DNA of 64,000 nt from Bacteroidales bacterium (GTDB lineage Bacteria; Bacteroidota; Bacteroidia; Bacteroidales; Paludibacteraceae), in contig SUXC01000002.1 in assembly GCA_015061165.1 (NCBI GenBank), positions 1 through 64,000 of the forward strand. The letters run 5' to 3'. A program made the position numbers and the translations under genes. The notes beneath the pieces were generated by a model, which saw nothing but the letters and a program-made list of their open reading frames with translations, did no database searches and was not told the origin of the DNA. This document shows, piece by piece, positions 1 to 8,053 of this stretch; positions within the stretch are counted from its first letter, which is position 1; each line of letters opens with the position of its first letter.

Positions 1-116
1 TGGGCGCAGGCAGCTTCTTCTGCTCCATCAATGCACAATGAGTATTTGCTGTGGTAAACACCAGTCTCTCCGTTCTTTTTCACGTAATGAACTAAATATT
101 CCTTAAACTGAATCAT
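1..116 (-). CDS. Hypothetical phage protein, 5' part only (runs off the left edge)
   Basis: A minus-strand reading frame starts with ATG at 114-116 and stays open to the window edge, giving 38 visible residues that begin MIQFKEYLVHYVKKNGETG. It lies directly downstream of the early operon genes and in the same direction, so it probably continues that operon. I do not recognise the family. The rest of the gene lies outside the window, so nothing can be said about function. Confidence 0.55.
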   Translation of the reverse strand, partial: MIQFKEYLVHYVKKNGETGVYHSKYSLCIDGAEEAACA

Positions 117-135
117 GATTTATGTGTTTTTGAAG

Positions 136-225
136 TTAGAAATAATATGTGAACATTTCAATTAAGCACCACGCACCTAATCCTATCTGCAACAATGCAA
201 GAAGCAATGCAATTAAATCGTCCAT
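136..225 (-). CDS. Possible small hydrophobic peptide (29 aa)
   Basis: A short frame, ATG at 223-225 and TAA at 136-138, encodes 29 residues. It starts MDDLIALLLALLQIGLGAW and is almost entirely one hydrophobic stretch, as in a single-pass membrane peptide. It fills the gap between the partial gene at the left edge and the ssDNA-binding-like gene, on the same strand. There is no strong ribosome binding site. It may be a real phage micropeptide or chance. Confidence 0.3.
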   Translation of the reverse strand: MDDLIALLLALLQIGLGAWCLIEMFTYYF

Positions 226-230
226 AGTCT

Positions 231-641
231 TTAGAGTGGTAGTTGGTTGTTATTCACCATATCATCTGTAAAAAGATCATCTGCGGATTTCTCATTAGCC
301 AGCAAGTCGGTGTCCGATTCTTGCCCATTAGATACTTGCTCCGCCTCTTGTGGGGCAGCTTGTGTCGCATCTTGCTTCACAATACGCCAAGCACGGATAG
401 ATGTGTACCAGCGACCGTTAAACTCACGGCTCTCAATATCGAAATCAACAGATACGATGTCATCAACACCGCACGGATTAGCCTTGATACGGTCGTCTCC
501 AAATACCTCAAAGTGTACTTTCTTTGGGTATTGCTCTTTTGTTTCAAGTACATACGCTTGCAATGCCCACTCTTTTCCAGAAGTCTTGCTCACGCCGCCC
601 TGTAACGGCAGTACTTGAATAATCTTTCCTTCGATTGTCAT
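231..641 (-). CDS. ssDNA-binding-like OB-fold protein (DUF3127-type)
   Basis: This 136-residue protein opens MTIEGKIIQVLPLQGG and contains EQYPKKVHFEVFGD, the pattern I associate with DUF3127 proteins, small OB-fold ssDNA-binding-like proteins of Bacteroidetes phages. The body (about 1-90) is beta-rich. It is followed by a polar acidic linker and a short tail ending NNNQLPL, which recalls the acidic protein-recruiting tip of bacterial SSB. It sits at the end of an operon with replication, RecT and Rad50-like genes and overlaps the next upstream gene by 4 bp, so translation is probably coupled. The likely role is protecting single strands during phage replication and annealing. The family call comes from motif memory. 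Confidence 0.65.
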   Translation of the reverse strand: MTIEGKIIQVLPLQGGVSKTSGKEWALQAYVLETKEQYPKKVHFEVFGDDRIKANPCGVDDIVSVDFDIESREFNGRWYTSIRAWRIVKQDATQAAPQEAEQVSNGQESDTDLLANEKSADDLFTDDMVNNNQLPL

Positions 642-877
642 TGTTGTTCCTCCTCTTTATTTTCTTTGCGCTTTTCCTCAATTTTCTTAACCTCAGCGTC
701 AAGAATCTCCTTTGCTTTTGTCATAGTGTGTTTTGCAAAAGAATCGATGCTTGCAGCCATGAGAGCAACCTCAAACGCTTTTGCCTTGTCCATTTGGCGC
801 AACATTTCACTTTCGAGTTTAGCCATCTTCTTAATAAGACGCACTGATTTTGGAATGAAAAAAATCTTAATAAACAT
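638..877 (-). CDS. Small helical phage protein (79 aa)
   Basis: This 79-residue protein has a basic, hydrophobic start (MFIKIFFIPKSVRLIKK) followed by a Lys/Glu-rich helical body (about 30-79) ending KRKENKEEEQQ, consistent with a coiled coil. It overlaps the downstream ssDNA-binding-like gene by 4 bp (ATG inside the stop region), a tight operon arrangement. I do not recognise the family. An internal Met at residue 18 would give a 62-residue protein. Confidence 0.5.
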   Translation of the reverse strand: MFIKIFFIPKSVRLIKKMAKLESEMLRQMDKAKAFEVALMAASIDSFAKHTMTKAKEILDAEVKKIEEKRKENKEEEQQ

Positions 878-903
878 AATTGCCTATTTGTTTTGTGTTT
901 GAC

Positions 904-930
904 AAACGGGGGGGGCAATTAACCCCCGTC
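904..930. repeat. GC-rich inverted repeat between early genes
   Basis: An ACGGGGG arm (906-912, within a run of eight G) and a CCCCCGT arm (923-929) surround a short AT-rich loop between two early genes. It could act as an attenuator or mRNA-stabilising hairpin. No T-tract follows on the minus strand, so it is not a standard intrinsic terminator. Confidence 0.45.
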
Positions 931-939
931 CCGTAATAA

Positions 940-1674
940 TTACTTCTCGATAACTACGAGTTGTGGAGCGATAGCAAGGATTTGCTCAAGTTGCTCGTCA
1001 ATGGCTTTGTCACGAAGCTCGTTCAAAACTTCATTTGCACCAGGAGAGAGAAGCACGAAGCCTACACTCTTTCCGTCAATCTGCGCAAAGGTCTCAACCT
1101 CAATAGTCTGAGGAGTAGAGCCTTTGAAGATAGGCATCTTGAGAGAGATAGCACTTGGTAAGTTTGAATTTACCACTTGCTCGAAAATATCTCCACGATT
1201 ACCATTTTCGCTGATATGACGCTCAACCTTTTGATTGACTGTAGCGGTGAAGTTCATCAGAGTTGTCACGAGTTTCATTCCTTCCTCGCGATTCTCGAAC
1301 CAATAGCGGTGTTGTTTGAACGCCATTGCAAGATTTTGAGGCGACCATAGCTTGCTGGTATTCACACCAAGGGAAGCAAAGTCAGGGTGGAACTCAAGTT
1401 TACCACATACCGTTGCGCTTCTGCGAGGGTCGCACTCGTTGGTAACGAATGTCATGGTGACATTTTCGCGGTCCACGATTAAGTGACAGTCTTCAATTTC
1501 AAACTGTCCTTTGTTTACGCGATTCGTGATGAAGTTGGTCACAGAGCCTAAAGTACCTCTGAGTACAATGGCATTTGGTTCGAGCTGATCCAGCTGCTTA
1601 GGTGCTTCACCCTCAAGGATAGTTACCGTTGTCGCACCTTCTGGGAGGTTGATGTTAAATTTCTTTTCGTCCAT
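940..1674 (-). CDS. Conserved phage protein, resembles DUF2303
   Basis: This 244-residue protein begins MDEKKFNINLPEGATTVTILEGEAPKQL. The middle contains RGTLGSVTNFITNR, then a segment rich in aromatic and charged residues (WSPQNLAMAFKQHRYWFE) and FTATVNQKVERHI. Length and general pattern recall the DUF2303 family of phage early proteins, but I hold this assignment loosely. It lies in the leftward early operon between a small coiled-coil protein and the ssDNA-binding-like gene, with short gaps, so a role in phage DNA metabolism is plausible by context only. No catalytic motif is visible. Confidence 0.55.
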   Translation of the reverse strand: MDEKKFNINLPEGATTVTILEGEAPKQLDQLEPNAIVLRGTLGSVTNFITNRVNKGQFEIEDCHLIVDRENVTMTFVTNECDPRRSATVCGKLEFHPDFASLGVNTSKLWSPQNLAMAFKQHRYWFENREEGMKLVTTLMNFTATVNQKVERHISENGNRGDIFEQVVNSNLPSAISLKMPIFKGSTPQTIEVETFAQIDGKSVGFVLLSPGANEVLNELRDKAIDEQLEQILAIAPQLVVIEK

Positions 1675-1709
1675 AATTTTGGAATTTGAATGTTAATGAT
1701 TGTGGTTAA

Positions 1710-2147
1710 TTATCCCTCTGTGCCTGTACGCAGGGATTGGAATACTGTTTTTTGCAGTTCGTCGGCAGTACATTGACGAGCCTCGATGCAATCTCCATCT
1801 TCGTTGTAGAAGTAGGTCATCTTCTCGTCTTGGTTTACGAACTTGTAGCAAACCTCTGTTACCAACTCTGCCTTTTGACGAATGTTTTGTAGCAGTTCGG
1901 ATTGGCGTTCTTGTAGAGGTTTCAAGCGCACCTTGAATTGCTCCTTGATTGCTTTGAGTTCGCTGGCGATTTCAGAAGTCTCCATGCAGCACTCTGCGAG
2001 GTCTTCCTTGAAGCCTTGCAATTGCTCTGGAGTAAAGTTCTTCATGTACGATTTCTCTACAACAGCATCAGAGTTGTCTTTCAGAAATCTCTTTCTTTGT
2101 TCGGGATCGGTGTACTCCTTACCCATTGGCTTTACTTGTTTACTCAT
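1710..2147 (-). CDS. Hypothetical early protein with coiled coil (145 aa)
   Basis: This 145-residue protein is polar. Residues about 15-60 are charged (FLKDNSDAVVEKSYMKNFTPEQLQGFKEDL), and about 60-100 form a probable coiled coil (KAIKEQFKVRLKPLQERQSE). The C-terminal part (YFYNEDGDCIEARQCTADELQ) looks like a small mixed domain. No enzyme motif is visible. It is co-directional with and 12 bp from the next upstream early gene, so it belongs to the same operon. I do not recognise the family. Confidence 0.55.
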   Translation of the reverse strand: MSKQVKPMGKEYTDPEQRKRFLKDNSDAVVEKSYMKNFTPEQLQGFKEDLAECCMETSEIASELKAIKEQFKVRLKPLQERQSELLQNIRQKAELVTEVCYKFVNQDEKMTYFYNEDGDCIEARQCTADELQKTVFQSLRTGTEG

Positions 2148-2159
2148 TGTTTTGTAAGT

Positions 2160-2876
2160 TTAGTTGTTGATATTATTTTTCTCCAACTCCTCTTGTATGA
2201 GTTGGTCGATGATTTTATCTGCTTCTTGAACAGACATCTGCGAATAAAGATGAGCGTTTTGCTTGTGTACTCTGTCCGTAATTTCTTTGCGGAGTTTACT
2301 GTTCTTAAACTTCTCAAATATAAAATCGGGCATCGGAACAGGCTCGTCCTCATCTCCTTCGAGGGCTTTGTGTTTTTGTAGTATATCCACGAAGTTTGCG
2401 TTGTCGCCTTTCGTTGATTGGTGTTCTTGATACGCACGCTCTTCAACCATGTCGAAATAACTATTCTCAAACTTCTGCAACCACTCCATCAGAACAGAAA
2501 TATCCATTCTTCCGTAATGCGGTCCAAATGCACCACACATTGCATCTTCGAAAAACACTCCGATTGCTTTGAGCGGCAAATGTGGATGCCGTTGTGCTAT
2601 CAACTTTGCAGCCATAGCAATTTGTACAGCGTTCATTGACGAGCGAAGATTAACCATATCCAAGTACTCGCAAAGTTTTGCAGATATGTTTTTAATAATC
2701 ACATCATCTCCATACTCACGAGCAGCACGAATAATTGACAACGGATAATCTTCTTTTAGGATTTCTGCTAATGTGCTACATGAGTCCTTCGAGCGGATTG
2801 CCATCTGGTCCCCACGAGTTCCTGATTGCTGCACCAAGCAACTGTGAGTCTGTTGGTCTGCTGGCAGGATTTCCAT
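2160..2876 (-). CDS. Hypothetical early phage protein (238 aa)
   Basis: The start at 2876 is preceded by an unusually strong Shine-Dalgarno for this phylum (AAAAGGAGG, 5 nt before ATG), which decides the start although the gene then overlaps the end of the upstream replication gene by 101 bp. The first 25 residues are low in hydrophobic content. The body is alpha-helical (about 40-140), with GVFFEDAMCGAFGPHYGRMD, then an acidic linker (EGDEDEPVPMP) and a helical C-terminus. I do not recognise the family with confidence. A DUF6633-type phage protein is possible. It immediately follows the replication HTH gene, as helicase loaders often do, but no nucleotide-binding motif is visible. Confidence 0.6.
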   Translation of the reverse strand: MEILPADQQTHSCLVQQSGTRGDQMAIRSKDSCSTLAEILKEDYPLSIIRAAREYGDDVIIKNISAKLCEYLDMVNLRSSMNAVQIAMAAKLIAQRHPHLPLKAIGVFFEDAMCGAFGPHYGRMDISVLMEWLQKFENSYFDMVEERAYQEHQSTKGDNANFVDILQKHKALEGDEDEPVPMPDFIFEKFKNSKLRKEITDRVHKQNAHLYSQMSVQEADKIIDQLIQEELEKNNINN

Positions 2877-3570
2877 TGTTACCTCCTTTTAATTCAAATA
2901 AACCTTGATAATTATTAGCCATAGACTGCTCCACGATTAACATGGCAGTATGTGGATCGCCGTTACTCAAATTTACAAGCTTATGGTATAAAGCTTCTAA
3001 ACCTTTTTGTTTATAACTTTGCTTGCGCTCTTTCTTGTACTCAAGCCAAATGTCAATTGCTGGTCTGAATGAAACCGCAATAAAAGATAAATCCAAACCG
3101 TCCGTTTTTTTCCCCCTTGAGGGGGACACTTCTGAAAGAAGTAAGGGGGTACTTGATTTAAGTTCTTTATTATTTTTACTGGTAGGAGTATCTATGATAC
3201 GACTATCAGTAGAAATAATATTATTAGTATTTAATTGTGGCTGATTATCCGAATTGGATTTTCCGCATTGGTTTTCAAGTATCGGTTCTTCATATATATC
3301 GTATATGGTTTCGAACTGCCCTTTATCATTACGAATACTTGTCATTTTGATATAACCAAACTCGCACAATTCATCAAGCGCACTCATAACACTATCCTTT
3401 CCGTCTTTGCTCAAAGAAGCAAGCCCTGCAATTGAATATTCCCACTCATCTGGCAGAGATAGCATTATTGACAATAACCCCTTAGACTTTAATGACATCC
3501 TACTTTCTCTCAAATGAAGATTACTCATTATTGTGTAATCTTTATTTTTGTGATTTATGAATTTTGCCAT
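2776..3570 (-). CDS. Phage replication protein with N-terminal winged helix
   Basis: The N-terminal 85 residues (YTIMSNLHLRESRMSLKSKG, then LLSIMLSLPDEWEYS and GLASLSKDGKDSVMSALDEL) match the winged-helix domain of phage and plasmid replication proteins in Bacteroidetes and Firmicutes. A long polar Asn/Ser/Thr linker (about 95-160) separates it from a helical C-terminal domain (about 165-264) with WLEYKKERKQSYKQKGLEALY, resembling DnaD-like or origin-binding tails. It is transcribed leftward after the hydrolase gene (4 bp gap). The likely job is recognising the phage origin or loading replication machinery. The domain call comes from sequence pattern, the role from family and context. Confidence 0.7.
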   Translation of the reverse strand: MAKFINHKNKDYTIMSNLHLRESRMSLKSKGLLSIMLSLPDEWEYSIAGLASLSKDGKDSVMSALDELCEFGYIKMTSIRNDKGQFETIYDIYEEPILENQCGKSNSDNQPQLNTNNIISTDSRIIDTPTSKNNKELKSSTPLLLSEVSPSRGKKTDGLDLSFIAVSFRPAIDIWLEYKKERKQSYKQKGLEALYHKLVNLSNGDPHTAMLIVEQSMANNYQGLFELKGGNNGNPASRPTDSQLLGAAIRNSWGPDGNPLEGLM

Positions 3571-3574
3571 AATC

Positions 3575-4312
3575 TTAAAATGGTATCACATCTATTGGCA
3601 ACTCAAGTCCTCGTTGCGCAATGTGAACGTATTTGCCTGTTAATAATTCAATTTCTTTCTTAAACCTGATTGGATCGGCGTTATTCTTTGAAAGGTGGAG
3701 GAGGATAATTCGGCTCACATCAGTTAGGTCTGTTGCTCGCAACATCTGTTTGCAATGCTCCAGGCTCATGTGAGATTCGAGGGTACGCTCTTCCAGTTTC
3801 TTAGGAATAATGCCTTTTTGGCAATTCTCTTGGAGGATTTGCAAGTCATAGTTACACTCAAGCATGATGATATTCAGTCCGTCAAATTGGTATTTCACAA
3901 AGTAGGTATCAGTTGCAAAGAGTAATGTTCCTATCTCCTCGTGTTTGACAAGGAATCCGAACGGCTCTGCGCAATCATGCTCGGTGTCAAATGGTCTGAC
4001 TGAAAATCCTCCAAAAGTAACTGTCCGTAGCGGAGTCATAGCAATTGGTCTGCGTTGCTTCTTAAAGCGAAACTCATCAATTGCGCCTTGACTGCAATAG
4101 CATGGGAAATATTTGAGATAATCCTCAACATATCTCATGTGGTCAAGGTGAGCATGGGAGATGAACACGCCAACGACCTTTCGTGTATTGAAATTTAGCG
4201 TTTCAAGAACTTCTTGAACATGGCAGCCCGCTTCAATCACAATAGCCTCTTGGTCATTTTGCAACACATAACAGTTGCCATGACTTCCACTATCAAGTAC
4301 AGTTAGTTTCAT
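3575..4312 (-). CDS. Metallo-beta-lactamase-fold hydrolase, probable nuclease
   Basis: This 245-residue protein has the metal-binding HxHxDH signature as SHAHLDH (about residues 52-58), a histidine in FDTEHDC, an aspartate in FATDT and a late histidine in LLHLSKNN, the usual order of an MBL fold. The N-terminus (LTVLDSGSHGNCYVL) resembles the YycJ/WalJ branch, which includes DNA exonucleases. It overlaps the RecT-like gene by 4 bp and lies beside a Rad50/SbcC-like ATPase, so it plausibly supplies the exonuclease that makes single strands for annealing, in place of the SbcD- or lambda-exo-type enzyme usual elsewhere. The fold is clear. The nuclease role is inference. Confidence 0.75.
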   Translation of the reverse strand: MKLTVLDSGSHGNCYVLQNDQEAIVIEAGCHVQEVLETLNFNTRKVVGVFISHAHLDHMRYVEDYLKYFPCYCSQGAIDEFRFKKQRRPIAMTPLRTVTFGGFSVRPFDTEHDCAEPFGFLVKHEEIGTLLFATDTYFVKYQFDGLNIIMLECNYDLQILQENCQKGIIPKKLEERTLESHMSLEHCKQMLRATDLTDVSRIILLHLSKNNADPIRFKKEIELLTGKYVHIAQRGLELPIDVIPF

Positions 4313-5133
4313 TGCCCAAAGATTTCAGGTTGTTCTTGTGCGCCTACTGGCTTCGTTCCTGTTGCAGAAGCAGCTGCTGGGGCTGCTGGTTTCTCCTCTG
4401 GCAACTTGGTTTTGTTACCCTCGGTAGCAACTCGTGATTCAATGACCTCAGCCTTCACCTCTTCGAATGCGATGTTTTCATCGTCTGCATCGCCCATATC
4501 CATTCCTGTGATATTCTCATAGATTTGTTTTTTGAGACGGCGTTCTGCCTTGCCACGGAGTTGGTCAACGGTTGAGTAAGAATCTTTACGAAGGTAAACA
4601 TTCATCTTCAACTCTTTTTCTTCTCCAGTTCTGATGATAACGTACTTTGCATGAGCAGGAATGACAACAAACTCTTGGTCCATCGCAGACTTCTCTTGTT
4701 TTACAGGGAAGCCAGTGGAGTAAATCGCATCTGTAATATGCTTTTTCAGGAGATGTGTGTAACCCTCTTTTGTTGGGTACATGCGCTCTGCAATGATGTT
4801 AAACTGATTGCCGACTGTCAAAAGACCATACATGGTTGCGTCAATGATACAATCGCGAACAATATCTACAGAATATGGTTGCAAAGCCTGTTTTCCTGCG
4901 CGAGCTTTACCTGTGCGGTCGGTAAGGAACCCAATCTTCGTATTCATGAGTGGCATAAATACTTTTTCCATGACCTCATCCGACAAAGCTTCGCGAACTA
5001 AAGAAACAACTTCGGCAGCTGCAAATGCTGCGCCTACATTGTTTACTAATTGCAACTGTCCTGCTCTTTGGCAGGCTAATTCAAACTGCTGTTGCTTTTC
5101 TTTCAAAGCAATTTCTTGTGATTTTGTTTCCAT
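4309..5133 (-). CDS. recT: RecT-family single-strand annealing protein
   Basis: This 274-residue protein contains FNIIAERMYPTKEGYTHLLK (about residues 125-145), close to the conserved core of RecT annealases, and a charged C-terminal segment with LRGKAERRLKKQIYENITG. The tail (about 235-274) is Ala/Pro-rich and disordered. Length matches the family (about 270). It sits between a Rad50-like ATPase (21 bp upstream) and an MBL-fold hydrolase (4 bp overlap), the expected place in a phage recombination operon. RecT proteins anneal complementary single strands during phage replication and repair. Confidence 0.75.
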   Translation of the reverse strand: METKSQEIALKEKQQQFELACQRAGQLQLVNNVGAAFAAAEVVSLVREALSDEVMEKVFMPLMNTKIGFLTDRTGKARAGKQALQPYSVDIVRDCIIDATMYGLLTVGNQFNIIAERMYPTKEGYTHLLKKHITDAIYSTGFPVKQEKSAMDQEFVVIPAHAKYVIIRTGEEKELKMNVYLRKDSYSTVDQLRGKAERRLKKQIYENITGMDMGDADDENIAFEEVKAEVIESRVATEGNKTKLPEEKPAAPAAASATGTKPVGAQEQPEIFGQ

Positions 5134-5153
5134 AAAAATAAGTTTGTAAAGTT

Positions 5154-7112
5154 TTACTTTATAGTCAATTTCTGCCCTTGGATAACAGAAAGTGTGATCG
5201 TTTGAGTTTCAGAAGCTCGCATAACTGTTACGCTCTCCGTGTTATCCACGAATAGCGGCACCTGACACCCTAACGCCTTTGTGAGACCGTTGATGATGTC
5301 AATACCAGCATTGATACGAGTAGCAGTATTCTGCGTTTCGTATGGTACGCCGTCAATAATTGCTTGGCAAATCTCTTTCTCACCATCGTTGGTGAGATTT
5401 GGCTCGTACATTTTCCAACGCACGATTTCGAACAGCGAAGATACGCGGTCCTCAACGATGGATATTTTCTTTTTCTTAAACAGTCGTATCTCGTAATCTA
5501 CACGATCGCAATCTGCAACTGTTTGTGCAAGCGTCTTTGATTCTTCTTCCAAACGCGCTTTCTCCGCATCGATACGAGCATTTGTCTTCTCGGCAGCCAA
5601 TTTCTCGTTAATCTCACGAAGTTTGTTGTCTATCTGACGAATGTGCATTTGGAATGTTTGTGTCTTGGCATTGTACTCTGCAAGTACGGAAGATTGACTT
5701 GGTGTAGCAGACATAGCTTGCATAATCTCCTCGTGCTTTGCTTTCTGCTCTGCGTATTCGCTGACTTGTGCCAATACACTTTCGAGGGTAGGAACATTGC
5801 TGAGTTCGGCTGATATGGCATCAACCTTTTCAATCAGTTCGCGCTCTTCTTGCTCCAATGATTGAATACGAGCGTTCGCACTTTCGATTTCAGACTTGAT
5901 ACTATCAATGCGTTCCTTGAGTCGCTTTCCGTCATTCTCTATCTCTGCAAGACGCTTGAGTTTGCGCTCATTGAACGCCTTAATAGCATTTTCTTGCGCC
6001 TCTTGAACCTTGAACACAGGCAAATCTTGACCACATACAGGACAAGTTGTTTCAACTTCGTCCTTGTATGCTTCAATATTTTGCTTCTGCCACTCTTTTC
6101 CTGCTGCTGCGAGCAATCCCGCTTTTTCGTCTTTTTCTGCGCTCAAACGCGAGATTTTGGACATCTCAGAGGTTTTTTCGTACTGTACCTTGTTGAGTTC
6201 TGCCTTTGTAGCGTACAAACGGTTGTTAATCTCACCTCTTTTGCTCTCAATCTCAACACGAGCATCATGCTCTAATCGTGCAATCTTTTGGTTGCACTCT
6301 GCAAGCAGACGAGGATACTCATTACTTGTCGTCTCTGGACGGTTGCCCAAATGCTCGGTGAGTAACGCATCAATTTCTGCGTGCTCTGTTTCCAAACGAA
6401 CCTTATCGCTTTCCAATGCTGCAAAATCAACATCTACGATACGCAAGCGTTCTTGTTGGTCTATACGAGCAGGAATCTGATCCAAATCGGTTTGAGCAGT
6501 TTTGCGTGTCAAACGATTTTGGCGAATCAACTCGTCCACAGACTTTCCGTCATAGAACGCCTTGATGATTGAAGGATAATCTTTGGCGATTTCATACTCG
6601 CTGATTTCGCCTGTGAGCAACTGCAATTTCTTTCTGCGGTCTTCCATCTTTAAGCCCATGAAAGCAGAGATAGAAGATAGCATGAACCATTCCTGAACAG
6701 GGCAGATCTTGCCCAACTTCTCATCGAAGTCACGCACGGAATAAGGTACGTCGTTGATAAACCTCTCTTGAGTGTTACCTTGTAAGATTGCTTCTAACTG
6801 ACCGCGTGGAACTGACCATTTCTCTTTCTGAACGCGCTTGACGGTCATCTTTGTTCCGTCAATATCTAATTCTAATTCCACAACGGTGTCCACTTTGTGA
6901 ACGACCTCATTGTCTTTGGTTAGTGGTTGAACTGGCAATTCCTTGCCCTCATAGTTCTTTCCGAACAGGCACCACAAATAAGCATCGTACACCGATGACT
7001 TGCCTGTGCCGTTATCTCCAGATATTTGGGTATAGCACCCAAAGTTTGCTTCAAGGTTTTTAATACCCTTGAAATTTGCGATTTTCATCGCTTTTAATTC
7101 GACTCTTGACAT
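5154..7112 (-). CDS. Rad50/SbcC-like AAA ATPase with zinc hook
   Basis: This 652-residue protein shows a Walker A motif SGDNGTGKSS (about residues 31-40) after IANFKGIKNLEA, long coiled coils on both sides of a central zinc-hook motif CPVCGQDLP (about 365), and a C-terminal Walker B-like segment PLFVDNTESV (about 625). This is the layout of Rad50/SbcC and RecF-type SMC-like ATPases, though shorter than host SbcC (over 1000 residues). An internal Met at residue 9 (7088) is an alternative start. It lies upstream of RecT, so it probably holds or processes DNA ends with the RecT and MBL-fold proteins. No SbcD-type nuclease is visible nearby. Confidence 0.85.
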   Translation of the reverse strand: MSRVELKAMKIANFKGIKNLEANFGCYTQISGDNGTGKSSVYDAYLWCLFGKNYEGKELPVQPLTKDNEVVHKVDTVVELELDIDGTKMTVKRVQKEKWSVPRGQLEAILQGNTQERFINDVPYSVRDFDEKLGKICPVQEWFMLSSISAFMGLKMEDRRKKLQLLTGEISEYEIAKDYPSIIKAFYDGKSVDELIRQNRLTRKTAQTDLDQIPARIDQQERLRIVDVDFAALESDKVRLETEHAEIDALLTEHLGNRPETTSNEYPRLLAECNQKIARLEHDARVEIESKRGEINNRLYATKAELNKVQYEKTSEMSKISRLSAEKDEKAGLLAAAGKEWQKQNIEAYKDEVETTCPVCGQDLPVFKVQEAQENAIKAFNERKLKRLAEIENDGKRLKERIDSIKSEIESANARIQSLEQEERELIEKVDAISAELSNVPTLESVLAQVSEYAEQKAKHEEIMQAMSATPSQSSVLAEYNAKTQTFQMHIRQIDNKLREINEKLAAEKTNARIDAEKARLEEESKTLAQTVADCDRVDYEIRLFKKKKISIVEDRVSSLFEIVRWKMYEPNLTNDGEKEICQAIIDGVPYETQNTATRINAGIDIINGLTKALGCQVPLFVDNTESVTVMRASETQTITLSVIQGQKLTIK

Positions 7113-7260
7113 AAGTTAGACGAATGTTAAGTTGTTGGTTGGTTTGTTTGTTATCTGCGTCTGAGTTGCCTCCGCATAGTGAGCAGTTGAGTCTCGCTCT
7201 CAAGTGCTGGTCCTTAGCCATCCCTGCCCATTTGCATTGCCGATTTTCCCAAACAGACAA
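7060..7260 (-). CDS. Possible small Cys-containing phage protein (66 aa)
   Basis: A 66-residue frame begins MSVWENRQCKWAGMAKD and carries Cys9, Cys26 and Cys29 (NCSLCGGNS), suggesting a small zinc-binding motif. It overlaps the start of the ATPase gene by 53 bp, or by 29 bp if that gene starts at its second Met. It otherwise fills the gap between the ATPase and the gene at 7316. The Cys pattern makes it more likely real than chance, but the overlap leaves doubt. Confidence 0.4.
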   Translation of the reverse strand: MSVWENRQCKWAGMAKDQHLRARLNCSLCGGNSDADNKQTNQQLNIRLTYVKSRIKSDENRKFQGY

Positions 7261-7315
7261 TGCCTGAAAAAGAAACGTTTTACAATTTATACCATTTTAA
7301 GAATTGTAGGTTTTC

Positions 7316-7690
7316 TTAATCTGTAGGAGCATTTGCAAGAATGTACTTGCAAACTTTTATTGCTCTGATTACGGTCTGCCTCTGCTTAATACCAAACTTA
7401 TCCATGACCATTTCAATGCAATACTCCTTATCTCGGTAGAGTTGGTATTTATTGACATACCAATTGTAAATCTTGATATATCGCTTGAGTGCTGCCATGT
7501 TTTTTGGCATCTCAACCTCCTCTACATCTTTATCTACACCAACACTCGGAAGATTATCAAAGGTTTTAATAGAATGGACTATGTGTTTCTTTCCAAAATC
7601 TCGTCTTCTTAAACCTCTTTCCCTACGGGTGTTTGGCTTGCGTCCATAGCGGCGTTTACATCGCTTATCGTACCATGAGTGCTTGCACAT
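7316..7690 (-). CDS. Basic hypothetical early protein (124 aa)
   Basis: The N-terminal 35 residues are strongly basic (MCKHSWYDKRCKRRYGRKPN, then RRERGLRRRDFGKK), as in a nucleic-acid-binding tail. The C-terminal half (about 65-124) is helical, with YIKIYNWYVNKYQLYRDKEY and QRQTVIRAIKVCKYIL, possibly a helix-turn-helix-like fold. It overlaps the preceding gene at TAATG (7688-7692), so translation is probably coupled. As the second gene after the leftward promoter at about 8.0 kb, it may be an early regulator or DNA-binding factor, but I do not recognise the family. Confidence 0.5.
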   Translation of the reverse strand: MCKHSWYDKRCKRRYGRKPNTRRERGLRRRDFGKKHIVHSIKTFDNLPSVGVDKDVEEVEMPKNMAALKRYIKIYNWYVNKYQLYRDKEYCIEMVMDKFGIKQRQTVIRAIKVCKYILANAPTD

Positions 7691-7911
7691 TATCTAATAC
7701 GAACAATTGTAGTACCTCGTGGATTGTTACAGCGATGGAATTGAAACTCGCCAGTTATAGCACCCTCACGCTTCAATGTCTGATAGCGTGAACTGAAAGT
7801 GCCAGTGTCAGTTTGTGAGTCTGCGAATAAGATGAACTCAGCTTCTCCTACCTTAAACCCTTTAAGGGTGGCATGAATGTCAGTTTGAACTCTCGTTTTT
7901 AGGTGTGTCAT
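7690..7911 (-). CDS. First gene of the leftward early operon (73 aa)
   Basis: This 73-residue protein is the first gene after the minus-strand promoter at 8009-8040, with an estimated leader of about 90 nt. The C-terminal half (TFSSRYQTLKREGAITGEFQ, then PRGTTIVRIR) reads like a short winged helix. In phages this position often holds a small regulator that acts against the repressor or starts the lytic programme. That is context only, and I do not recognise the family. Confidence 0.5.
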   Translation of the reverse strand: MTHLKTRVQTDIHATLKGFKVGEAEFILFADSQTDTGTFSSRYQTLKREGAITGEFQFHRCNNPRGTTIVRIR

Positions 7912-7920
7912 AACTATTTA

Positions 7921-7952
7921 TTTGCATGTTTGAAATTTTTGTTGTATCTTTG
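7921..7952 (+). promoter_or_regulatory. Plus-strand promoter toward the repressor
   Basis: TTTG at 7921-7924, a 20-bp spacer and TATCTTTG at 7945-7952 match the Bacteroidetes sigma-ABfr consensus. Transcription would start near 7959 and give the repressor mRNA a leader of about 148 nt. It faces the leftward promoter at 8009-8040, so the two would interfere with each other. Confidence 0.65.
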
Positions 7953-8008
7953 CGCTCAAATTTAAAAAAAATACCACGAGTTATGGTGTACAAATCTGAA
8001 ATCGACTG

Positions 8009-8040
8009 CAAAGTTACAACTGTAATTTCACTTTTGCAAA
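8009..8040 (-). promoter_or_regulatory. Minus-strand early promoter
   Basis: On the minus strand, TTTG (complement of 8037-8040), a 20-bp spacer and TAACTTTG (complement of 8009-8016) form a full Bacteroidetes promoter. The predicted start is near 8002, driving the leftward early operon from 7911. Its start lies about 43 bp from that of the opposing promoter, so the transcripts overlap head to head. Confidence 0.7.
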
Positions 8041-8053
8041 TATACTTGAAACG

